Notes: generated by a model from the letters alone, not told the origin. DNA of 64,000 nucleotides from Ifrita kowaldi (GCA_013398055.1 VZRS01007548.1:7780-71779); one strand, 5' to 3'; counted from the stretch's first letter, positions 25,641-36,950 are shown. A program made the numbers and translations.

Positions 25641-25728
25641 CTAAAAATAAACCGCTCTTGTCAGATACGGTTAGCTGATAAAAAGTGTCAGAGACTTTTC
25701 TGAATTACTTTGATAACTTCCTGTTTAT
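25641..25728. promoter_or_regulatory. Candidate intronic enhancer: MEF2, GATA, ETS and FOX motifs
   Basis: Within 88 bp are CTAAAAATAA (25641-25650, fits YTAWWWWTAR for MEF2), TGATAA at 25676-25681 and 25711-25716 (GATA), ACTTCCTG at 25716-25723 (ETS, inverted) and TGTTTAT at 25722-25728 (forkhead). The motifs are visible. Enhancer function is inference from the clustering and from ARID5B's known expression in haematopoietic and muscle lineages. Confidence 0.35.
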
Positions 25729-26199
25729 GTGGTACTGACCCTTGTCTAATAAAGATCTTTTACACTTGGAATAAGAGAAGATTCTGCAGCATATTATTCC
25801 TTAATGGACAATGCTGATTACTTTTGAAAGCCTTTAATACATTTCCCATATTAGACATGAACAGATGTCAGGGATGTTGCCAAGGGAAATTTCTTTTATG
25901 CAATCTTGGCTTGTTGTACAATAATAGCCCTTTCTCAACATGGGAAAAAATTACAGACCCAACTAATTTCCTTGACAGGGAAGAGTTACATATGTTTTCC
26001 ACTTGTAGTTTTTACGACAAGTTTACAATTTTGCCAAATCTGGAACTAATTGGGACCATTTCCAAAAATGGTCCAATAAACCCGCAATGAGTACAGCTAG
26101 CCTAAAATGCAGCAAATGATTGTTTGCTTTTACATTTTTTTTCTAACAGGGAAAAGTTAGATTGCACAATTATTTCATTTAAGTTACTTAAACACTTAC

Positions 26200-26252
26200 T
26201 GTTTCATATCCTCCCAGTTTTTGAGCAGCTTGAAACATAGTCCAAAGGTTAA
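26200..26252 (-). CDS. ARID5B: ARID5B exon 7 (ARID domain, central helices)
   Basis: This is a 53-bp exon. Its first two bases complete an Ile codon split with exon 6 (A|TT), then 17 codons encode NLWTMFQAAQKLGGYET. This is the central ARID motif (LW..F..A...LGGYE..T), typical of all ARID proteins. The acceptor is TCTAACAG and the donor ACA|GTAAGT. It is too short to be found as a standalone reading frame; it was located from the splice signals and the family motif. Confidence 0.97.
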
Positions 26253-28600
26253 CTGTTAGAGGGACAATAAGTATTTAGATAAGCATTGCATTAGCCAACA
26301 TATTTCAAAGAAATGTAAATTAAACAGTTTTAAAAAAAGAAAAATAGAGAAAAAAAAGCTCACAGCCCCTGAAAAAGCTCCTGTGAAACATTTTCCAAAG
26401 AGGTATTTACATAATCTGAAGAGTAAATATTAGCCCATACTATATATATTTTTAATTACATATAAGAGAACACATAGATTCCTTAACAGGACTGGAAAAA
26501 TACACTGAGACAAAGGTAATGGGCTCATTTGACTTTGCTGATAAGAGACACGGTATAATGACTGTAGCATGTTCCCATAACTTTGATAATAAAAATTACT
26601 CATTGGGAAGAATGTTACTTTTAATTATTTGTTTAATACTGGTTTCATTAGCAAGCAAGCAAGAGCCACACACTGGCTCACAGAGCAGGCCTATTGATTA
26701 GACAATATCCAATATTTACTGCAGCTCAGATAATGGGCTCCATAATCAATGAACAATAAGCTGCGTTCTAGCGGGCCCTGCGTGAATGAACCCAGATGGA
26801 GCACGAATGAGCATTACTGCAATAATTATGCTGTGGCTGGTTGTGCCTTGCCCGTGGCTGTGGGGTCAGAGGCACAGAGGCAACTCAATTCAAAACACGT
26901 ATTGGGAGAGAGTTGTTATTTCCTGCAGAACTTCTCCCCTTTCACGTGCTTTTTATCCCGGCCCCGTGTCCCATGAAGCCACTGCTTGCTGGTGTCTATT
27001 TTATTTTATTTTTTTTATTTTAAGTTTTATTTTTTCTCATTTAATTGTTAGAAGAAAAATTCATGTCAGCCCTATCAAAGATGTATGCACAATTCCACCA
27101 ACAGTGAATCCCCACAGACACACTACAAATACTTGAGGTCAGCAGTACCGCTGTGGACCACGGAGAACGGGACCTCTTTCTCCATGGAGGGATGCTCTGC
27201 TGTAGTGTCCGTACTGCCTCTTCCCACCAGCCTATTTATATTGGCAATGTTTGCACAAGCCTTGCTGGACAAACACAGAGCCCCATCCTGCAAACATTTC
27301 TGCTCTTCTCAGCAGACTTACTCCTGGTATTTAAGTATTTGCCGGATCAGGCCTCTACTTCATAATGAATGTCAGGCAAGTTTCAATGTATTCCAACTAA
27401 ATGCTAGCAGTGGGCCCTACCCCCAGTGGGCAACTTTAGAAATGATACTTCAGCTTGTCTTTTAAGCCCACCCTGTCTCCATGCTTGAGGGAGTGCAGAA
27501 TAAAATGGGGGGAGGGGGTGGGAGAAAAAAATAATTTCTTCAACACAAAATGTTCTGAAAGCCTCATTGAACCTTGTACTGCTTCAAAGCTATCAAGAGC
27601 TTTGCTTAGGCCTTGATTTAATCTGAATCAATGCATAATGCAACGAAGCTGTTCATAGTACATTAATTTTACTCCCATTTCAAGCAGCCAGTTTTCAGAC
27701 AAACACTGTAATCATTCGGAGTTATATAAGTTTATAATGGCTGCTGGAGGCCTGTTGCAATCAGCGCCAATTGCTATTAGGTATGTAAATTGTTATGTAA
27801 AACATACAGGTTTGACGTTCTTCATCAAAATAACACATGGTTTTAATCTCGGAGATAAATTAGAGTAAATAATATTTCAATCCATGGCGTTTTCCCTTTA
27901 AGGAAATAAAAGTATCATTTAATCTATAGATAAGGAGGAAAAATACCCCCATTTACAGCTTTTGTTGGAAACTGTGAAAGATCTACATTGTGCTGCAATA
28001 TTTATGCAAAATTCAGTTTCGACCGTATCTTCTCCACATACAATTAATTTACAGATTGTGGCACTACAAACTGTACATGCCAAAGCAATTCTAAACACTG
28101 TATTCTGTATTAAGCAGATACAGTCTGGTTTTATTCTCTGAAGCCAGTAATTTATTAACTATAAACACATTTTGGGGCTTAAAAATATGATCCCTTTTGT
28201 GTCTTTCTTGACCACCTTTAAATGTCTTCCTTTAATATTTGTCCTTTCATAAAGAACATCTGGGCACAATAAAGATATGTCATATTATTAACTCAGAAGA
28301 AAGGCATTACAGACGCTGCAGATTTACAAAACAGAAAACTAGAGAGTTTTCAACATGCCTATTTCTAGTCATAATCAGCGGATTTAAACCTATAAATATC
28401 CGGCAGCAACTACCCCAGAAGGAAGAGATGCAAATCTCGGCATAAGACAGTGAAATGCCTGGACTGGAAAATGTGTAGAGATAAACATGGTCCCTCCCCA
28501 TCCATAAGGCTTTAAAATAGGCTTCATGTGCAATTGCTTTCTCCAGAGAAGCCAAACCACTCTAAAAAGTCAACAAGAAAGTGAGAAAAAGGATACTTAC
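26253..28600 (-). other. ARID5B: Intron 6 of ARID5B (2.3 kb)
   Basis: Non-coding. It carries one copy of an old near-palindromic repeat (27279-27355). The stretch 27590-28240 is AT-rich, complex and without simple repeats, and has the look of conserved non-coding DNA, but this is unproven. Confidence 0.85.
27279..27355. repeat. Old interspersed palindromic repeat, family 2, copy 1
   Basis: It begins GCCCCATCCTGCAAACATTT and ends TTTAAGTATTTGCCGGATCA then GGCC, so the ends are imperfect reverse complements of each other. It resembles a widespread sauropsid interspersed repeat of the type 'atcctgcaaacactta...taagtgtttgcaggatc'. I do not know its formal family name. Confidence 0.5.
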
Positions 28601-28805
28601 TCTGCTTAAAACCTAAATAGGGTATTCGTTCAATTGGTGTTTTCCTTTCTTTCATATATTTATAAAGAGCCACAAGGAAAGCCTGCTCATCAGCTCTGCA
28701 TTCTTCACCTACGGCAATCTTTGATTTATCCTCACTTGAGCCTTTCTTACAGTTGCTGTTGTTACTCTTGGGTTTGGGCAAAGCTGACTTAGCCTCACAT
28801 TTTAC
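28601..28805 (-). CDS. ARID5B: ARID5B exon 6 (start of ARID domain)
   Basis: This is a 205-bp exon: 68 codons in phase 0 plus the first base of a split Ile codon. It begins VKCEAKSALPKPKS and contains GEECRADEQAFLVALYKY and MKERKTPIERIPYLGFKQ. The second half is the first helix and loop of the ARID domain (short-isoform residues from about 76). The first half is a Lys/Ser/Asn-rich linker, more diverged from mammals. The acceptor is TTTTCCCAG and the donor CAGA|GTAAGT. If this exon were read through instead of spliced, the frame would leave the ARID sequence directly after FKQ. Confidence 0.97.
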
Positions 28806-29344
28806 CTGGGAAAAGAAAAGATGTCATATCAGATCTGGGTAACCTTTAATTTTCACTTAAGGAATAAATACCCTCTCCTAGCAGAATGGATTGTTGAAAA
28901 AAATGAAGGCCAAACCATGCGACTGTGTTTGAGGGGAAACAAAGGAAGCTATTTATAGAGCTAAATGTCTTGTTCTGAATCTTAGTCACAACATTTTTAA
29001 ATAGCCACATCTTTAAATCATTGTAACTCATTGGTAATGCTCTCCAGATCTGCATTTTTATGACTATACATTGCTATGTCACAGACAGCTTCCATCTCTC
29101 ACATACACTTGCCATTAGCAAGTCTAATAATAACCCTCGTTCCAGGATTGACACTGAGCATTGTCAACTCCCGTAGACAACCCCTGGAGCTGAGGGTGCT
29201 CAGCCCCTTCCAGGAATGCTCAGCAGCCAGTTCTGAAATGACACATTTTTCTCTCCTTTGGCCCACCAAAATAGATGCAAACCTTGGCAAGCTTTACCCA
29301 GGCAGAGCCCTCAGCAAACGAGTGGAGGTTCTGCTGTAGCATGG

Positions 29345-29410
29345 ACTCAAGTCAAGTGCATTTGAGCATCTGCTTAAACTTGAGCACAGTCCTAAGCACT
29401 TAGCAGAAGG
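29345..29410. repeat. Old interspersed palindromic repeat, family 2, copy 2 (partial)
   Basis: It contains GAGCATCTGCTTAAACTTGA followed by GCACAGTCCTAAGCACTTAG. This matches the interior 'agcacatgcttaa.cttaagca..' part of the family-2 repeat. It is partial and diverged. Confidence 0.4.
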
Positions 29411-31363
29411 GAGAGGCTGGTAGCTGGAGCCTTTCCTGGTAGACACTGGCATCACCAATGTATGTTAAGTCCCAGAGCTCCAGGTCTCCCACTGCCCAGC
29501 AGATTTGTGCCAGTCAGGAAATCAGTAAATTGGAACCACTTTACCTCTCCTCAGTATTTATACATGGGGAAAAATACCCAGTGAGACTGGCTTAATCCTG
29601 CAGCCCCTCTTGAAGATAATCCTCTCACTGAATCAAGCAAATTACAAATTGAGCATTCACTTAAGGTATGTACACAAAATAAAAAAAAAACCACAAAGAG
29701 CAGAAACCTGATGTTTAAAAGCTTTCCATGACCAAGACACTGGGACCATGGGATCCAATACATTTCCAATGAAATACTGGGAGTTCTCTAATACAAGGTA
29801 GTGGAGATGGCTACATGTATTTCGGATTTGCACTGTCCCTTCAATGCTTCTGAGTGCCATCAGGAGCCTTCTGGCAGTTCCATACCCCATCCAAGGCATG
29901 TCCTTTGTGCTCCCAGAGGGAGCAGGGAGACTCTAAGAGCCAGTATTTGGTATTTTAGGAGGACACCACAGCAGAGCAGGGTATCCTGCTGCGCAGGAAG
30001 GCAGGAGCTCTTGGTCAAGCAACCCATGGACCCTCCTTCAGAACTGTGACTTCTAAACCAGGTAATTTCTGGATACTTGTTGACAGATTGGAAGCAACTG
30101 CTATGAAGAGCATTACAGAAGTGCTCGTAAACAAAGAACAAACATATCACTGAAAAGACCACGACCACAATAGGCTTATTTTATCTTAATAAAGATACTC
30201 TGGCATTTCAGGCTGAGGGAAAGCAAAACCTTTATACTCCTCCAGGTATTAACTTTGCAGAAAGTACTGACTTCAGGTGATCTGCTCCACAGTTTTCCAC
30301 AGATGCGGGACAAAGCAATGGTAGCTCCTAACCAGAGTGGACAAGCGGTCACAATTTTCCATGGCAACTGATGCTACTGAAAAACCTCCATATTGGCCAC
30401 TGCAGGATACAGGCTCACTCCTCCCAGGCAATGCAGCAGAGACTGGGAAATGGACTTCCTGCAGGATTTTTCTTGATCACTTGCTGCTGAAGTATGTCCA
30501 GTGTACTGCTTGATATTCTCCCGTTGCACAGTTCGAAGAGATGTTGTCTTCCTATAGCACAAGGCACCATCCTTTGCCTTTTAGTAATAGATCTGCTTGT
30601 TGATTAAACTTTTGTAAATATCATGGGTTTCATCCAAAAGTCAGAGGAGCTAACAGGATTTTTTTCCTATTAAATGAACTTTGGACTTCCTAATCCACTC
30701 TTCAGGTCAGAGCTGTAATTCCTTGACTTTTTTTACTTTGGCATGTCACAAAAATTATTTAACAGCTTCCGCTTACAAAGTTTAGATTACACTGTCATGG
30801 GTTTCAATGCTTCACCAAAGACTGGGTTAACACTCCCAAAAGGAATGCATGACTTCAATAATTTTAGGATTTTTAGCTGGAGCTGCAAATTTGGAACAAA
30901 TTCACTAGACCTGGGAACAATTTTTTAGTTTTGTCACCCACTTGCTTGGATTCTCGTTTTCAAGTCGGACAATTCAGAACTATGTTTGCAAAGATGACCT
31001 GGGCATGAACTCTAAGTGAAATCAGAGTTTGTGCAAGCAAACTAATGACAAGGGATACTACCCTCAAGGAGACAAAGGCAAAGTCACATTTAGAAAGCCA
31101 CCAGGAGTAGGAAAAACCCGTGGTACACACAGCCTTCCTCTCTTCGGTCTACAGAGAAGCAAGGTCAAAGCCCCTGTGGAACTCAGAGGTGTCAAAATAC
31201 AATGGGTGGACTCCAAGCAGTGTCAAGTTCAACAAAGCTTTGGTGAAGGCTACAATGCTTCATCTGCTCAGCATTTAAGGCCCAAGCCTCACTTTTGGAA
31301 CCTCCCCACCATCTGACAGGCAATATGGATGAATACCATGACCAATGATTAATGAGAACCAAA

Positions 31364-31463
31364 AAGGCCAAATGCCATTCTGGGTAACACCAGTGTAAAT
31401 CCAGCATAAACATATCAAAATCAGTGAGAACGATGCCAGATTTGCACCAAGCACCACAAACTG
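31364..31463 (-). repeat. Old interspersed palindromic repeat, family 1, copy C
   Basis: On the minus strand it reads GGTGCAAATCTGGCATC, then about 17 bases, then TATGCTGGATTTACACTGGT and GTTACCCAGAATGGCATTTG. The two halves (GGTGYAAATCTGG and a following GGATTTACACTGGTG) form an imperfect inverted structure shared with the copies at 52313 and 61254. Confidence 0.5.
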
Positions 31464-33784
31464 CCCTTCTCTTTCAAAATACAAACCCAGTGCCACGGCT
31501 GGGTTAAGCTGGATAAGATGGGGGTGCACGAGAGGGCTCTGGAACATCTGAGCACCTCCTGCTGTGTGTTCCATCAGAGGTGGATGATCCATGACCAAAT
31601 AGCCAGTGAACACTCGTGGGTACATCCATGTGTTTGTCTTCTCCTGCCAGAGGTCACACACAACACAGACCACAACAGACCTGCATTTTACAGTTTCCAT
31701 CAGATAATGGCCAAGGCACTCGGAATAAATCTCCAGGTCTGAGAGCATGCCAGGCCACCTGTGGCCACAGGAAAAGCATATCCTGGCAACTTTTAAACTA
31801 ATTTCCCAGATCTTGCTGTACAAATGAAGTGAGAGATTTACTTCAGCATTTGCACTAGGAGATGTAATGAACAGATTCATTTGGGGACAATTTCCGTGTT
31901 TAGCAAGCTAATCCTTTCAGTTCCTCAAAATGGTCAGATCAGCCAGTTTTAAAAAGCGTTAGAACACATTTCGAATTGGGAACACTCTCTGGGAAGATGC
32001 AGCAGGTACAATGAGGATCATCTGCCAGACCCTGCAAGTTCCAAAAGCCTGTCCAGCACTGATAACACATCAAGTATGAAAGCCTCCAGAGTCCTGGGAG
32101 TGTTTCAAGAGAAGAGCTTGATATATCCCTCTCCAGGAGAGCTGATCCTGCTGGAGTAGATGGCCTTGTATTCCCTTCCCAGCCTGGGAGGCAACTCCCC
32201 TGGGATCCTCCTCAGGAGGCACTAAAATGGATGCAGTGACCACCAAAGAGATCAAAAGCAGGAAGCAGCACATGAAAGGCCCACTTTCCCTGGTAGCACC
32301 TGCTAGGTCCAGGACCACATTGTCTGTGCCACTATCACTCTGGAATCAACCTAGAGCTACTCCTTCCAAACCAGACACTTTTCCTTGTCAGGTAACTGTG
32401 ATACCCTCAAAGCAATCTGTTGATGGTTCAAGGCAAACATGCCTAATGAGAGCTACATTTTAAGAATTTAGCTTTCTAGTCACTGGCAGCTGAGAACATG
32501 AAATTCAGCAAGTCATGACAATTATGCAGCTTGCATTGGTCTTGATAGGCTCATAGCCAGAGCCTTCAGAATGCCCTTTCTGCCATTTCCCAACCCAAAA
32601 CCATACAGCCACGGCAACTCTGCCAGAGCCATGGCCCCGTCACTGAGAAATGAGGCTGCTGCGAGACACTGAGTGACATGATCTGAGAATGCAAGCAGCA
32701 CAGCTTCTGGTCAGAAGGGACTTTATCTGGAACAACAATATGGACAGGACTGCTAAACGCTTCAGCACCCGACACAAGTGGATTTGTCCTGTTTACACGA
32801 GCAGTGTTCAATCCTGCTCTCCATGGACCCATTGTCAGCACTAGTCGGACACGGAGCACTCACAGAGGAGGACAACCAATGGCAAAGTCCAACATGGAGC
32901 TTCAGATGACAACTTAACATCCCAACTGTTCCCAGCAATGGGAAGACAGTAGGTGGATCTCTATTCCTCCCCTTCCCCAAATAACCTTCTCCTTCTCCCC
33001 AGTAACCCACTGGCAGGGTCTCTACAAAGTGCAGTTCATCTGCTGTAGAGGGTTTGCTTCGCTGTGCTCCTCTCATGGAAGTGTATCCACAGCTCTGAGA
33101 CACAGATTGATGTGAAGAGCCACAGTGAAGTCAGTGTGACTACATGCAAGGACATTATATCATGAGCACGTCTATTATTTATAATGAAATTAAGCTGGCC
33201 AAGATAATTAATGCTATTAATATCTGCACAATGATGAGCACAGTATGACTAGATAAATAGGTGGAATTACTTCTTATCTGAAATATCCTCCCATCTGACT
33301 AGTAGTGTGAACCCAAATATAAACAGAGAGGATAAACAATTTGGTATGAAGTGTTACTGTTGTTTTTAATTATCTAATACCTATACATCAGGTGCTGAAA
33401 AGGCAGAACTACTTGTGCTACAGTCTGGGGTGCTTTGACAATACGGTCCATGCCACAGTTCACTGGCAATATTTAACATGAAAAATGGCTTGGGGGAAGG
33501 GGGAATTGAGGCAAATTGAGACATTTTCACACAAGGATTTTGCACATTCTTTCACAGAGAAAACATTCAGACAAACTCTATAGTATCTGGCAGGACCCTG
33601 CAACTCAACCCACCAGGCTCCATCGCCCCTTACCATGCCTGTCTAATACGATAGTACAGACTCCAACTGAGCACAATAGGGCACAAAAAGAAGAGAAACA
33701 CTGACTTAAGGGCAGAGCTTCATCATGAACTTCAGCCTCTTTTATCGTCATCAACAGAAGGCACAATTTTAACTGAACTCCTAG

Positions 33785-33799
33785 GGAGGAGGAGGAGGA
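33785..33799. repeat. (GGA)5 microsatellite
   Basis: Five perfect GGA units in intron 5. Confidence 0.95.
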
Positions 33800-35003
33800 G
33801 GTGGAATTTAATTTGCCTTCCTATGAGAAACTGAGAGCAGAACACTTCCACTTGACCTCTTTAACCTCCTAATCTCCCAGGACATTCACTGTGTACAACA
33901 ATACCAACGCAAATGGATCTATAGATTCACTGTATTTCCTAAAGAGACGGTCACAACAATGGAAGCATTTTTCACATACACATCCATCTAATTTATTGAA
34001 ACAATAGATTTGGGAGGAGTTGGTGTAGAAATTCAGTATATGCAAATCTCTTTAGCTCTTTAGCTTAAAAGTATCAGTGACAAAGTTCTGCCTCAGATAA
34101 AAATCAAGCATTGCTCTAAGTAATTTTCCATCTTTGCACCTTAGAGTTTCAAATTAAATCATCTTGAAAGGAGCCATTTGTGCTGCTCTTTTTTTTAAGA
34201 GAAAACCAAATTCCTATTTAAAACTGCTCAGACAACATAGAAAATAGGATGCAATTTACACTACAGAAACTCCATTTTAAAACATTTTAGGGAAAAGACA
34301 CAAACCCATAAATATCTTAAAGATTAAGTCTATAGACATTAATCAGTGATCCAATTTTTACTTGCAGTATGGGCTAAGCACTGCAGCATATACAGAAGAC
34401 TCCATAGAAGCATGCACTATTCAGCAAACCGTGGAACATGCAGCTCAGCAGTAAGTATTAAAGAAACAGCCCAGATATTTTTTTAAGCTTTCATACTGAG
34501 TTTCTGCCTTTATCTTTTTTTTTTTCCTTAATTTAAAAATGTTGAGATCTTAACATCAGGGTAATGTCATTTGTGTTTGCTTCTTAGAAACCATTACTGA
34601 GGCAGCTCTTGTTTCATAGTCTGTTTATCTTCAAACTTATATTTAGCAGTACATTGTAACAGGGTGAGCTGCTCCCAGGTTTATTTTTAATTCGAAGATA
34701 CTGTCACAAACTATGTTGGTGTGTCACAGAATGTGAAAACTAACACTAGATGCCATGAAAGCTTAAGCACTACCAGTTACCACCAAGCTGATAGCATTAG
34801 GTTGTTAGGTGATTATAGTTGCTGGTAACTTTGAACACAGGCATGATTTAAAGTGAAAAACAAAACTATTGAAAAAAATTACGTTTATCTCTCCAAGAAA
34901 ATAAGTTATACTCCAAATCTGAAACCGCAGGCTGGAAAACAAAGGCAGGGTTGTACCTAAAAAAAGAAGAGAGTACCGAAAAGAGTATTATTAAGTGATT
35001 TAC

Positions 35004-35116
35004 CTTGGCAACAGCTTTGCTTTCAGAATTATTGTTGGAATCCTTAATGCCATTTAATGAATCTCTTCTCTGTGGGCATGGCTTCTTTTTGCGCGGTCTG
35101 CCTTTAAGATTTGGCG
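35004..35116 (-). CDS. ARID5B: ARID5B exon 5 (AT-hook-like basic motif, common to both isoforms)
   Basis: This is a 113-bp exon. Its first two bases (CG) complete an Ala codon; then 37 codons encode PNLKGRPRKKKPCPQRRDS and NGIKDSNNNSESKAVAK. GRPRKKK is AT-hook-like (GRP core with flanking basic residues) and also serves as a plausible nuclear localisation signal. The acceptor is AATTTTCAG and the donor AAG|GTAAAT. In the long isoform it follows exon 4; in the short isoform it follows the alternative first exon, whose last four bases ATGG give M and the first base of Ala. Confidence 0.96.
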
Positions 35117-36621
35117 CTGAAAATTAATGGAGAACACTTTGAGCACATTGTCTTATACTGGATTCTTAACAGCTGAAAGCATAATAAATAATTCCACTAC
35201 AATCAGTCACAGAAATGTACACATCTGTCTACAGTAAATGCTTATTACGAGATTCCCATCCTCTATGGGTTACATCTTGACACACTATACATTTCTATAG
35301 AATATCCCCCAAGGCAAATCTATTCTACTTTCACATAACTAATTAATATAAAGTCAAACACTGGTCTCCCAAGGACTCAGAGAGAAAGCACAAATATTTC
35401 TCCATGGTACAAAAAAGAACAAAATTGAATATTAATAGGTAACTTTGCATTAATCACCCTGCTGCCTTTATTTCTAATCTTCAAGCAAGAGTACTAACTG
35501 CTATTTCCAACTTTGGGAAACATCTGGCTTTGGAAATGCTCTGAAATATTGAAATTCCTTACAGCTCCAAGAAATGTTTATATATCCTGTCATTCTTGTC
35601 AAAGTTATTCTAAAAAAGTTTAAGAAAAAAATAAAAAATTACCCTCGAGTCCTGAAATAGATTAAAAAAAACCCCTTAACAACTAGTTCTGGAAGTTGAC
35701 AAGTACTGAAATAAGTGATTGATTGTTTCATAAGGGTTACATACCTCACATACAAATTAACATGAATCACTTTCAGTTTTGTCCAATTCTTAAGATAAAA
35801 CAGCTCTGAAATAACACAGTGACTAAATACTAACTGTGCTGAGCCATATGAGGAATGGGATATGGATCATCATAAAAAATATCACACTCATCTTTCAACA
35901 GTGGTATTACAATATAAATTATGATCATATATAGAAATAATAGATGAAGCAGATGTTTGTTCATTATTACATGTCCCCTCTGCTTTCAGATTTAAAAATC
36001 AGCCTCTGACTACTATGGCAACATTTAAAATGATAAACAATCATTAACTAATGCCTGTACCGAATAAGATAATTTCCTTTAAACCTTTAATTTCTAGGTA
36101 ACCATTGTTTTCATTACTTAAAGGGATGATTAGAACTATGTCAGAAATCTAAACATCACAAACCTCTTGAGTGTCTTCTAATTGTTTCTAATCTTACATT
36201 TGTCACACAGTAAGCCAGTGGTTTCAGGACATTTTACATTTTAATTAGTTTGCAAACATAATAAAGGGTGCTAATTTGATTTTATAGTTTGAGTAACACT
36301 GTCATATTTGGTCTGTTCAGAGAAAAAGAAAAGCTCTGGGTTTAAAATAAAAAGTCAGAATCCTTTTTTTTCCCCCAACACTGGTGTAAGCTTAAAAAAA
36401 AAAATTCTATATGTATGTGTGTATATATATATGCATGTTCATATGGGTGTAAGCCCATATTTGTGTCTATCTAAAAATATGTTTATCTCCCTACAGAAAT
36501 ATCTCCATCTATCTCCAGTGAAGCACATTCTGCTTATTGAAAAGTACCGCAGAAAGCAATTCTGAAATTGTCATCTGAGGCTAACATGCAAAATCAAACA
36601 AAGAGAGAAAGAAATTATTAC
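35117..36621 (-). other. ARID5B: Intron between short-isoform first exon and exon 5 (1.5 kb)
   Basis: Non-coding, AT-rich unique sequence. It includes an alternating purine-pyrimidine stretch (36411-36437; ATGTATGTGTGTATATATAT then ATGCATG). For the long isoform this is the 3' end of intron 4. No exon 4 was recognised in it. Confidence 0.8.
36411..36437. repeat. TG/TA alternating simple repeat
   Basis: A 27-base run of alternating purine and pyrimidine (TG and TA steps). Confidence 0.85.
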
Positions 36622-36625
36622 CCAT
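36622..36625 (-). CDS. ARID5B: Start codon of the short ARID5B isoform (split exon, ATGG)
   Basis: ATG at 36623-36625 plus G at 36622 form the entire coding part of the first exon. The next base is the G of the GT donor. Splicing to exon 5 yields Met-Ala and then the exon-5 frame; total predicted length is 939 residues. An in-frame start further upstream was not found. Confidence 0.65.
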
Positions 36626-36638
36626 TCCAGTCGACAAA

Positions 36639-36804
36639 CATCTGTCTGATTTATATCTGTACTCATGAATGCTACAGCATGTGACTGCACACTACGTCGC
36701 TGGGAGTCTCGACTTGGTGTGGATGTCAGCCTTACACAAAATGAACACTAAGAGTATTTGCTCCGTGCTTACAAATCCCCTCCCCCAGCCGCTCCATTAC
36801 TCAT
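36639..36804 (-). promoter_or_regulatory. ARID5B: Cluster of five upstream AUGs in the short-isoform leader
   Basis: Upstream AUGs lie at 36802-36804 (11 codons, stop ending 36769), 36795-36797 (21 codons, stop ending 36732), 36678-36680 (ATG CTG TAG), 36664-36666 (runs through the splice into exon 5; 35 codons) and 36639-36641 (runs into exon 5; 10 codons). The last two frames overlap the main start. Their Kozak contexts vary; the one at 36664 is weak (T at -3). This suggests translational control by leaky scanning or reinitiation. Confidence 0.6.
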
Positions 36805-36912
36805 CTAAACAGAGATGAGCGACTCGGCGGGAGCGTGGGACGAGCTCCGAGGGCTCCAGCGCCGGCTGCCAGCCCGCCAGCCCTGGCCACGCCGCCCTGC
36901 CTTATTTATAAA
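36781..36912 (-). promoter_or_regulatory. ARID5B: Candidate internal promoter: TATA box and CpG-dense patch
   Basis: TATAAATA lies on the minus strand at 36903-36910 inside GGGGTTTATAAATAAGGC. Directly downstream (about 36815-36900) are about 11 CpG dinucleotides in 90 bases, unlike the CpG-poor flanks. Transcription would start near 36880. This is the only such TATA/CpG combination I noticed in the window, and it sits 1.5-1.8 kb 5' of exon 5, where the short isoform's promoter is expected. Confidence 0.65.
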
Positions 36913-36950
36913 CCCCGCTCAACCTCTGATGGCTTCCTGATGCCGGCAGG

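Larger units (their letters stand above)
18913..26199 (-). other. ARID5B: Intron 7 of ARID5B (7.3 kb)
   Basis: Non-coding. It contains an L2/CR1-clade LINE relic near 24940-25030 and a compact cluster of transcription-factor motifs at 25641-25728 (see findings). The rest is unique AT-rich sequence with short, unsupported open frames. Confidence 0.85.
28806..35003 (-). other. ARID5B: Intron 5 of ARID5B (6.2 kb)
   Basis: Non-coding. It contains a family-2 repeat copy (29345-29410), a family-1 repeat copy (31364-31463) and a (GGA)5 tract (33785-33799). A 201-codon open frame on the minus strand (31275-31880) overlaps the family-1 copy and is judged to be chance. Nothing else was recognised. Confidence 0.85.
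36622..36880 (-). other. ARID5B: Candidate alternative first exon of the short ARID5B isoform (5' UTR plus start codon)
   Basis: The minus-strand sequence downstream of a TATA box ends in CTGGAATGG|GTAATA, a usable splice donor. The last four exon bases, ATGG, join to exon 5 (CG CCA AAT CTT) to give M-A-P-N-L-K-G in exactly the right frame. Kozak context is good (G at -3, G at +4). This explains the known BAH-less ARID5B/MRF2 short isoform, which keeps exons 5-10. The upstream limit is an estimate, about 30 bases below the TATA box. The leader has five upstream AUGs. No transcript evidence is available here; the support is promoter sequence, donor and phase. Confidence 0.7.

Noticed and set aside
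31275..31880. 201-codon open frame on the minus strand in intron 5, with hydrophobic segments
   Set aside because: It overlaps an old interspersed repeat (31364-31463), matches no family I know, has no splice or promoter context, and a frame of this length is not unlikely by chance in six frames of 64 kb.
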